Shown piece by piece: positions 7,771 through 12,628 of a stretch of 12,628 nucleotides of DNA (within the stretch, counting starts at the first letter, position 1; every line of letters begins with the position of its first letter). The notes beneath the pieces are model-generated. The model saw only the letters and a program-made list of their open reading frames with translations. It was not told the origin of the DNA and ran no database searches. The stretch is from an uncultured Clostridia bacterium (lineage in GTDB: Bacteria > Bacillota > Clostridia > Christensenellales > Aristaeellaceae), in contig CAMOHY010000036.1 in NCBI GenBank assembly GCA_946615495.1, positions 1 through 12,628 on the forward strand. The letters are read 5' to 3'. A program made the translations under genes and the position numbers.

Positions 7771-9336
7771 TTACTTGGCGGTAAAGGCGGTGTAGGTCAT
7801 TTCGCTGGAAGCGGCCAGTTCAGGCACATCGTAGGGCGTGCCCACGATATCCTGGCGGATGGGATAATGGCCGCCGTTTTCCATGAGGAACACCATGGGC
7901 ATATCCTCGCTCATGCACTTTTGCACGATGGAGATGTATTCAGCCCGCTTGGCGATATCGGTTTCGGCGTTGGAGGCTTCCAGCGCGGCGTCCACTTCGG
8001 GGTTGGAGTAAAGGGCCAGGTTGGTGCCGGCGCCGGTCTGCACGCGGTTGGCGATGCCGGAGATATCGGGGCCCTGGTAGCCGGCCAGCATGCTCATGGT
8101 GAAGTTGGCGTTATCGATGACCTTTTCCATCCAGGCGCCGATTTCCATAATGTTCAGCGTCAGGTCAATGCCCGCTTCGGCCAGGTTGGCCTTCACGATC
8201 TGGGCGATGTCGGAGAAGGTGCCGTCCTCAAAGATATCCATGGTGGTGTGGAGGTAGAAGCCGTCGGCATCCTTGGTGTAGCCGGCCTGCTCCAGCAGCG
8301 CCATAGCGCCTTCCACATCGCGGTCGGGCATCTTGTACTGAGGATCCACATAATTCACCTGCAGGGGGCTGATAAAGTATTCAGCCAGCGCGCCGCCGCC
8401 GCCCACGCGGTCGAAGATGCCCTGACGGTCCACAGCCTTGGCCACAGCCTGGCGCACTTCCACTTTGCCGAAATCGGGATCGTTAAAGTTGAAGGTGATG
8501 TAGGTGCGGTTCTGGTACAGGTTCACCACCACGCGGTAGTCGGGGTCGTCGTCCAGGTCGAAGGTGTTGGCGGAGGGAACGGAATACAGGTAGTCCGCTT
8601 CGCCGTTCAGGAAGGACTGATAAGCGGTGTCTTCGTCGCCGATGACCACGTAGATCAGCTTGTCCAGAAGGGGTTCGTCGCCCCAGAATTCTTCATTCTT
8701 GGCCAGCGTAGTCTGCACGCCGGTTTCAAAGGATTCCAGCTTGTAGGGGCCGGTGCCCACGGCGCTGCTTTCCAGAATGGAGAGCTCGGCCACGTCGCCG
8801 TTTTCATAGATGTGCTGGGGCAGGATGAAGGTGCCGTACCAGGCCAGCTTGGCGATGATGGTCACATCCGCCACCTTCAGGTGCATCACAACGGTGTTGT
8901 CATCGGGGCATTCGATGCTTTCCACGCTGGAGAGGGCGGAAGCGTAAGCCCAGTTGTCATTGGCGATGGTATCGTAGGTCCACTTTACGTCCTGAGCAGT
9001 GAAGGGTACGCCATCGTGCCACTTAACGCCCTGGTGGAGGTGGAAGGTCAAATCCTTGCCGTCCTCGGAGAACTCGTAGGACTCAGCCAGGTCCAAATCG
9101 ATGCCGTCGCCGGCGGTCAATTTGATGAGGCGGTTATAGATGTTCTGGGCCATGGGCCACAGGTTGTCGTCGCCCTTATAATCGGGGTTCCAGGACAGCG
9201 GGTCGCCGCCGTTCTGAATGATGATGGTGCCGCCGGGCACGCCGCCGTCCTTCTTGGCTTCAAAGGCGTCGGCCAGGGCGGGAACAGTAACGAGGCACAG
9301 GACCAGTGCCAGGGCAAGAAGTCTGCTCAGTTTCAT
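7771..9336 (-). CDS. Extracellular peptide-binding protein, solute-binding family 5 (OppA/DppA-like)
   Basis: This 521-residue protein captures the substrate outside the cell for the importer. Family 5 features include GGTIIIQNGGDPLSWNPD after the N-terminus, LHQGVKWHDGVPFTAQDVKWTYD-type residues (the KWHDG and FTAQDV motifs), VGTGPYKLESF, EVRQAVAKAVDRQGI, and a C-terminal MVFLMENGG strand. Residues 1-22 form a signal peptide: charged MKLSR, a Leu/Ala/Val-rich core, and cleavage after ALA (A22) or ADA (A24). The single cysteine in this region, C14, lies within the hydrophobic core and is preceded by L-V-L, so I see no proper lipobox. The start at 9336 has AGGGAGG 7 nt upstream; in-frame codons further upstream lack a signal-peptide context. 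It is the first gene of the operon, led by a probable promoter at 9395-9423. A dipeptide, oligopeptide or related ligand is likely; the exact ligand cannot be read. Confidence 0.94.
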   Translation of the reverse strand: MKLSRLLALALVLCLVTVPALADAFEAKKDGGVPGGTIIIQNGGDPLSWNPDYKGDDNLWPMAQNIYNRLIKLTAGDGIDLDLAESYEFSEDGKDLTFHLHQGVKWHDGVPFTAQDVKWTYDTIANDNWAYASALSSVESIECPDDNTVVMHLKVADVTIIAKLAWYGTFILPQHIYENGDVAELSILESSAVGTGPYKLESFETGVQTTLAKNEEFWGDEPLLDKLIYVVIGDEDTAYQSFLNGEADYLYSVPSANTFDLDDDPDYRVVVNLYQNRTYITFNFNDPDFGKVEVRQAVAKAVDRQGIFDRVGGGGALAEYFISPLQVNYVDPQYKMPDRDVEGAMALLEQAGYTKDADGFYLHTTMDIFEDGTFSDIAQIVKANLAEAGIDLTLNIMEIGAWMEKVIDNANFTMSMLAGYQGPDISGIANRVQTGAGTNLALYSNPEVDAALEASNAETDIAKRAEYISIVQKCMSEDMPMVFLMENGGHYPIRQDIVGTPYDVPELAASSEMTYTAFTAK

Positions 9337-9382
9337 GGATGGACCTCCCTTACAATTTCGCTTTCCCCCGTTAAAGCAGGAA

Positions 9383-9394
9383 AGCTTTAAAGCT
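9383..9394. repeat. 12-bp palindrome over the predicted operon start site (operator candidate)
   Basis: AGCTTTAAAGCT is perfectly self-complementary and lies directly downstream of the proposed -10 element, overlapping the predicted +1. A second TTAAAGC copy lies at 9371-9377, 16 bp from the one inside the palindrome (9387-9393). The position is typical of a repressor site, but no regulator gene is visible in the window. Confidence 0.35.
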
Positions 9395-9423
9395 ATTCTG
9401 CCACAACTTAACCAGAATGGCAA
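9395..9423 (-). promoter_or_regulatory. Probable sigma-70-type promoter of the peptide transport operon
   Basis: On the minus strand, TTGCCA (9423-9418) is followed after 17 nt by CAGAAT (9400-9395). The first element matches the -35 consensus at 5 of 6 bases and the second matches the -10 consensus at 4 of 6. The predicted start near 9388 leaves about 50 nt of leader before the ATG at 9336. The weak -10 element would fit an activated or regulated promoter. Confidence 0.42.
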
Positions 9424-9449
9424 GTGGGCAAGGTTCAATTCTGAGCAAA

Positions 9450-9493
9450 ATTTCTGCATTTATTTTGTATTTTCGCTATCTTTATGCAAAAAT
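9450..9493. repeat. Spaced inverted repeat in AT-rich intergenic DNA
   Basis: ATTTCTGCAT (9450-9459) and ATGCAAAAAT (9484-9493) are complementary at 9 of 10 positions and are separated by 24 bp of AT-rich sequence. This lies upstream of both the minus-strand promoter and the strong plus-strand promoter, where a shared regulator could bind. Base composition alone makes such a match moderately likely by chance. Confidence 0.25.
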
Positions 9494-9542
9494 CTTCCCT
9501 TTGGCATGCCCTCCCCCGCGCGCTTTTCCGTCCGTTTTCTCC

Positions 9543-9572
9543 TTGACAAGCCCCGCGCATCGGAAATACAAT
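9543..9572 (+). promoter_or_regulatory. Near-consensus sigma-70-type promoter, plus strand
   Basis: TTGACA (9543-9548, perfect -35) is followed after 18 bp by TACAAT (9567-9572, 5 of 6 to the -10 consensus). Transcription would start near 9579. No long gene follows at once; a small ORF begins at 9642 and the phosphatase gene at 9946. The transcript is therefore either a small mRNA or sRNA, or a long leader for the signalling genes. Confidence 0.6.
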
Positions 9573-9641
9573 TATGCGCGCCGGGCATCCGGAAGTCCGG
9601 GGCAGGATGGAAAGAAGCAGTGCTGAAAGGGAGAAAGGAGC

Positions 9642-9809
9642 ATGAGCAGGCAATGGGTATGCCGCGAGGGGTGCGATTTTCCGGTAATCTTCGGTTCCTT
9701 TCAGGCGGAACGCCCAGCGGAAGGCTTCCTAAATATCTGCGGCCCGCAGATGGAGAATGGTTCCGTCCTCCCCTGCGGCCTGGAAGGCATACGCTTCATA
9801 TTAAATTAA
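9642..9809 (+). CDS. Possible 55-residue small protein of unknown function
   Basis: An ATG at 9642 opens a 55-codon frame ending in TAA at 9807-9809, and AGGGAG lies 8 nt upstream. It begins MSRQWVCREGCDFPVIFGSF and carries four cysteines (C7, C11, C33, C45), with a C-x3-C near the N-terminus. Its third codon positions favour G and C like the real genes nearby. It lies about 63 nt downstream of the near-consensus promoter at 9543-9572, which is the best reason to take it seriously. An ATG at 9653 in another frame (65 codons, ending 9850) also has AAGGAG 12 nt upstream, but its product is Arg/Pro/Gly-rich and its codon use is less native. I do not recognise either product. It could instead be non-coding leader. 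Confidence 0.3.
   Translation: MSRQWVCREGCDFPVIFGSFQAERPAEGFLNICGPQMENGSVLPCGLEGIRFILN
9735..9751 (+). repeat. Short perfect hairpin inside the possible small ORF
   Basis: ATCTGCG and CGCAGAT (7-bp stem) flank the loop GCC. It would form in any transcript from the 9543 promoter. No U-run follows, so it is not an intrinsic terminator. Confidence 0.3.
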
Positions 9810-9840
9810 AGGCTGAAGAAAAAAGTTGTTGCCAGGCCGC
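9775..9840 (+). repeat. 9-bp inverted repeat spanning 48 bp, right arm over the downstream -35 element
   Basis: GCGGCCTGG (9775-9783) and CCAGGCCGC (9832-9840) are perfect complements. The right arm includes part of the TTGCCA -35 element of the next promoter (9829-9834). In a transcript from the upstream promoter the arms could pair in the leader. The left arm's CTGCGGCC (9773-9780) also repeats at 9737-9744, so alternative pairings are possible. Confidence 0.3.
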
Positions 9841-9858
9841 GAGCATATGACTTATAAT
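9829..9858 (+). promoter_or_regulatory. Probable sigma-70-type promoter of the phosphatase gene
   Basis: TTGCCA (9829-9834, 5 of 6 to -35) and TATAAT (9853-9858, perfect -10) are 18 bp apart. The predicted start near 9865 gives an 80-nt leader to the ATG at 9946. The same TTGCCA hexamer serves as -35 in the divergent operon promoter. Confidence 0.55.
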
Positions 9859-9867
9859 GTCCTTGTG

Positions 9868-9879
9868 GCGGATATCCGC
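9868..9879 (+). repeat. 12-bp palindrome just after the predicted phosphatase transcription start
   Basis: GCGGATATCCGC is perfectly self-complementary at about +4 to +15. Further along the leader GGCGCAT (9891-9897) pairs with ATGCGCC (9908-9914). The leader can therefore fold, and the palindrome could also be a protein-binding site; neither use is proven. Confidence 0.35.
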
Positions 9880-9945
9880 TTTGCCCGCTGGGCGCATTGG
9901 TCCGGCCATGCGCCGCACGGCAAACCACGAAGGAGATAATACTTT

Positions 9946-12135
9946 ATGAAACGCTTTAAAAACCTGGTGATCGGCGGCATACAGAACAAGGTGTTCAACC
10001 TGATTCTGATTACTGTGATTCTGCTGACGGCGGCCTATCTGGGCGTATCCGCGTATCACAGCAATATGCTGTCCACCCTGGCCAATGAATCCAGCGAAAA
10101 GCAGCAAGCGTCCATTGAGAAAATTACGGACACGGTGATGGACGCCGTGGTGGAGCGGTCCATGGGCCGCACAACGGCGCTGCAGGCCTACCTCGCCAAC
10201 GAATTGTTCGATGGGCTGAAAAACCGGGTGCAAATGCTGGGCGACTACGCCGGAAAGCTGTTTTCTTCTCCCGAAGCTTATCCCCGGATGCCCTATGAAA
10301 TGCCGGACCAAAGCAAAAACGGGCAGGTGGTGGCCCAGCTCATCCTGGCGGACGGCGTGGACGCGGGCGAAGCAGGGCTAAAGGACCGGCTGGGCCTGGC
10401 CGCCAACCTGTCGGATATGATGATTTCCCTGTTCGGCGCGTCGGAGGAAACCAATTCCTGCTTTATCGCCCTGCCGGATGGCGCTTTTCTGGTAACGGAC
10501 GACCGGAGCGCCACCAAGTTTGACGAATCGGGCAGCCTGGTCCATTATGATCCCCGCACCCGGCCCTGGTACCAGCAGGCGGTGGAAAAGGGCGGGCTGA
10601 TTTTTACCGACGTGGAAACCGACGCCTTTACCGGCGATATCGGCATCGTGTGCGCTATGCCGGTGTATGCGGATGGGCAGCTAACCGCGGTGGTGGGCTC
10701 CGATTTGTTCCTTTCCTCTATGCAGGACTACGTGCAGTCCTCTTCGGAAAAGGAAAACTTTATCTGCGTGGTCAACAGCAACGGCCATGTGGTGTTTTCG
10801 CCGCAAACGGAGGGCGTGTTTCAGGTACTGCCCGCCGGCAGCGCCCAGGACCTGCGGTCGGGCGAAAACGCAGCCCTGGCCGCTTTTGTGAAGGAGGCCT
10901 TGCAGGGAAGAACGCCCATGCGTCTGGTGGAACTGGACGGCAAGGGATATTACATGACCGGCGCACCCATGGAAACGGTGGGCTGGACGGTAATTTCGGT
11001 GTGCAGCCTGGAAGCAGTGGGCCAGCCCGCGGCCATGCTGCGGCAAAGCTATACCCAAATTCAGGAGGAGACCAGCGCCGCTTACCTGGAAAGCACCCAT
11101 CATTCCCGCAATACGGTTACGGTGCTTTTGCTCGCCGTCACGGCGCTGATGCTGGCCGGGGCGCTGATTTTGAGCAGCCGGATCGTCAAGCCGCTCAACA
11201 CCATCACCAAGCGGATTTCGGAATTGAGCGAAACCAACCTGGAATTCAAAATGGAGGACGCCTACCGGACCGGGGACGAGGTGGAGGAATTGGCCCAGTC
11301 CTTCGCGAATATTTCCCATAAGACGGTGGAATATTTGGACACCGTCAAGCGCGTTACCGCCGAAAAGGAGCGCATCGGCGCGGAGCTTTCCCTGGCCACC
11401 CAGATTCAGGCGGCCATGCTGCCCCACATCGTGCCCGCCTTCCCGGACCGCAAGGATTTTGACATCATCGGCAGCATGGACCCGGCCAAGGAAGTGGGCG
11501 GCGATTTCTACGATTATTTCCTGGTGGACGACGACCATTTGTGCATGGTAATCGCCGACGTATCCGGCAAGGGCGTGCCCGCGGCGCTGTTCATGATGGC
11601 CAGCAAGATCATTCTGCAAAGCGTAGCCATGCTGGGCGGGTCGCCCGCGGAAATACTGACCAAGACCAACCAGGCCATTTGCTCCAACAACGAAGCGGAA
11701 ATGTTCGTAACGGTATGGGTGGGCATGCTGGAATTGTCCACCGGGAAGCTGACCTGCTCCAACGCGGGCCACGAATACCCGGTGTTCAAGCGGCCCGATG
11801 GAAACTTCGAGCTGTACAAGGACCGGCACGGCTTTGTGATTGGCGGCATGGAGGGCGCGAAATACAAGGAGTATGAAATCCAGCTCAAGCCCGGCGCGAA
11901 GCTGTTCGTTTATACCGACGGCGTGCCGGAGGCCACCAACGAAAGCCAAGAGCTGTTCGGCACCGGGCGCATGATCGACGCGCTGAACCAACAGCCCGGC
12001 GCCGCGCCCATGGACGTGCTGAAAAACGTGCGGCAGGCGGTGGACAGCTTCGTTTTGAACGCCGAGCAGTTTGACGATTTGACCATGCTTTGTCTGGAAT
12101 ACAAGGGGCCGCAGGGTGCCGGAGAGGAGGGCTGA
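9946..12135 (+). CDS. Membrane SpoIIE/RsbU-type protein phosphatase with dCache sensor and HAMP
   Basis: This 729-residue protein is a sensor phosphatase that should dephosphorylate an STAS anti-sigma-factor antagonist. Domain order is TM1 (about 15-36), an extracytoplasmic dCache sensor (about 40-385), TM2 (about 389-410), HAMP (about 411-462), a helical linker (ELSLATQIQAAMLP, 480-493), and a SpoIIE/PP2C domain (about 500-720). Phosphatase metal residues are visible: D520 in GGDFYD, D538 in IADVSGKG, D658 in VYTDGV, and D710/D711 in QFDDLT. The dCache holds Y201, R206, W208 and Y209 in YDPRTRPWY, plus D226 and D253 (VVGSD), which matches the amino-acid-binding arrangement of receptors such as PctA. 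The start at 9946 has AAGGAG 10 nt upstream. It is two bases from the kinase gene, so the pair should be co-translated. The phosphatase and topology calls are firm; the amino acid ligand is inferred. Confidence 0.92.
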   Translation: MKRFKNLVIGGIQNKVFNLILITVILLTAAYLGVSAYHSNMLSTLANESSEKQQASIEKITDTVMDAVVERSMGRTTALQAYLANELFDGLKNRVQMLGDYAGKLFSSPEAYPRMPYEMPDQSKNGQVVAQLILADGVDAGEAGLKDRLGLAANLSDMMISLFGASEETNSCFIALPDGAFLVTDDRSATKFDESGSLVHYDPRTRPWYQQAVEKGGLIFTDVETDAFTGDIGIVCAMPVYADGQLTAVVGSDLFLSSMQDYVQSSSEKENFICVVNSNGHVVFSPQTEGVFQVLPAGSAQDLRSGENAALAAFVKEALQGRTPMRLVELDGKGYYMTGAPMETVGWTVISVCSLEAVGQPAAMLRQSYTQIQEETSAAYLESTHHSRNTVTVLLLAVTALMLAGALILSSRIVKPLNTITKRISELSETNLEFKMEDAYRTGDEVEELAQSFANISHKTVEYLDTVKRVTAEKERIGAELSLATQIQAAMLPHIVPAFPDRKDFDIIGSMDPAKEVGGDFYDYFLVDDDHLCMVIADVSGKGVPAALFMMASKIILQSVAMLGGSPAEILTKTNQAICSNNEAEMFVTVWVGMLELSTGKLTCSNAGHEYPVFKRPDGNFELYKDRHGFVIGGMEGAKYKEYEIQLKPGAKLFVYTDGVPEATNESQELFGTGRMIDALNQQPGAAPMDVLKNVRQAVDSFVLNAEQFDDLTMLCLEYKGPQGAGEEG

Positions 12136-12137
12136 CC

Positions 12138-12545
12138 ATGCAGGAAAGAACGCTGCCAGCCTTGATTGATAGTATTCCCCAGGTGACCGCGTGGATTGAT
12201 GAAGAGCTGGAAAAGCTGAATTGCTCCATGAAAGCGCAAATGCAGATCGACGTGGCCATCGACGAAATTTTCAGCAATATCGCCCAATACGCGTATCCGG
12301 GCAAAGAAGGCAGCGCGAATGTGCAGCTTGATTTTCAGGAAGATACGCGGATGCTTTCCATCACCTTTGTGGACCAGGGCATCCCCTTTGATCCGCTAAG
12401 CCAGAAAGAGCCCGATACCTCCCTTGGAATAGAAGAAAGAAAAATCGGAGGCCTGGGCATTTTCCTGGTAAAAAAGACCATGGATGAAGTCAGCTACCAA
12501 TATCGGGATGGAAAAAACATCCTGTGCTTGAAAAAAATGATTTAG
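12138..12545 (+). CDS. RsbW/SpoIIAB-like serine kinase (anti-sigma factor type, HATPase)
   Basis: This 135-residue GHKL-fold protein is a stand-alone HATPase_c_2 domain, the normal size for an RsbW/SpoIIAB/BtrW kinase. The N-box is at 37-51, with E43 and N47 in DEIFSNIAQYAY. The G1 box is D79-Q-G-I-P-F-D-P, and the G2 box is GGLGIFLVKK (104-113). It lacks any second domain. By family knowledge it would phosphorylate the STAS antagonist and hold a sigma factor or other client. The start at 12138 lies two bases after the phosphatase stop, with GGAGG about 7 nt upstream, which indicates translational coupling. No sigma factor gene is visible, so the client is unknown. Confidence 0.88.
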   Translation: MQERTLPALIDSIPQVTAWIDEELEKLNCSMKAQMQIDVAIDEIFSNIAQYAYPGKEGSANVQLDFQEDTRMLSITFVDQGIPFDPLSQKEPDTSLGIEERKIGGLGIFLVKKTMDEVSYQYRDGKNILCLKKMI

Positions 12546-12557
12546 GAGGAAAAGAAA

Positions 12558-12628
12558 ATGACCATCGCTAAGCAGCAGAACGGCTCCGCCCTCACCCTGG
12601 CCCTGGAGGGCCGCCTGGACACCGTGAC
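12558..12628 (+). CDS. STAS-domain anti-sigma factor antagonist (RsbV/SpoIIAA-like), 5' part only
   Basis: Only the first 23 codons and part of the next lie in the window; the frame runs off the right edge. AGGAGG (12544-12549) sits 8 nt before the ATG and overlaps the kinase stop codon. The residues MTIAKQQNGSALTLALEGRL followed by DTVT match the N-terminal strands of STAS antagonists, where (L)xGRLDTxT is characteristic. The conserved phosphorylatable serine lies beyond the window end. The 12-nt gap after the kinase and the phosphatase-kinase-antagonist order support the call. Confidence 0.8.
   Translation, partial: MTIAKQQNGSALTLALEGRLDTV

Larger units (their letters stand above)
9337..9945. 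other. 609-bp divergent intergenic control region
   Basis: This gap separates the minus-strand transport operon from the plus-strand signalling genes. From left to right it holds the binding-protein ribosome site, a probable minus-strand promoter with a palindrome, an AT-rich stretch (about 9440-9500) with a spaced inverted repeat, a near-consensus plus-strand promoter, a possible small ORF, further inverted repeats, and a second plus-strand promoter with leader. I see no tRNA, rRNA, CRISPR array, insertion sequence or familiar riboswitch in it. Confidence 0.7.

Noticed and set aside
7867..9390. A 507-codon open frame on the plus strand opposite the peptide-binding protein gene
   Set aside because: It mirrors the codon pattern of the real gene, lacks recognisable motifs, and runs into the regulatory region.
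9653..9850. Alternative 65-codon small ORF in a different frame over the same region
   Set aside because: Its product is Arg/Gly/Pro-rich, its third-position bias is weaker, and its ribosome site spacing is less good than for the ATG at 9642.
10681..11991. A 436-codon open frame on the minus strand opposite the phosphatase gene
   Set aside because: The plus-strand frame has intact dCache, HAMP and SpoIIE motifs; the antisense product shows none.

Overview
The window reads as one complete peptide-uptake and peptide-breakdown operon on the minus strand, divergent from a partner-switching signalling cassette on the plus strand. The DNA is moderately GC-rich by eye, with G or C favoured at third codon positions. 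Nearly every gene has a strong AGGAGG-type ribosome binding site, gaps are short or absent, and the signalling genes are of the SpoIIE/RsbW/STAS type. Together this suggests a GC-rich member of the Bacillota (Clostridia-like, possibly from gut or metagenome material). The assignment is an inference from style, not from a marker gene.

Minus strand, in transcription order from 9336 down to 42: a family 5 peptide-binding protein (7771-9336); a strong intercistronic stem-loop (7690-7728); two Opp/Dpp-type permeases (6700-7668, 5802-6683); two Opp/Dpp-type ATPases (4820-5785, 3822-4820); an M14 zinc carboxypeptidase-like enzyme without a signal peptide (2405-3802); and two overlapping amidohydrolase-superfamily genes (1175-2323, 42-1184). 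The second amidohydrolase has a full set of candidate metal ligands. The first is a clear homologue in which every one of these positions is replaced. The inferred logic is capture and import of peptides, then intracellular trimming and hydrolysis. The true substrate is unknown and could be modified or unusual dipeptides.

The 609-bp gap 9337-9945 holds the divergent control region. It contains a probable minus-strand promoter with a palindrome over its start site, a near-consensus plus-strand promoter at 9543-9572, a possible 55-codon small ORF at 9642-9809, and a second plus-strand promoter at 9829-9858 with another palindrome just downstream.

Plus strand: a membrane phosphatase (9946-12135: TM, dCache, TM, HAMP, SpoIIE/PP2C), an RsbW/SpoIIAB-like kinase (12138-12545), and the start of an STAS anti-sigma-factor antagonist (12558 to the window end, cut off). 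The dCache domain carries the Y-x4-R-x-W-Y ... D arrangement known from amino-acid-sensing dCache receptors. The most interesting hypothesis here is that extracellular amino acids drive a partner switch encoded back-to-back with a peptide-scavenging operon.
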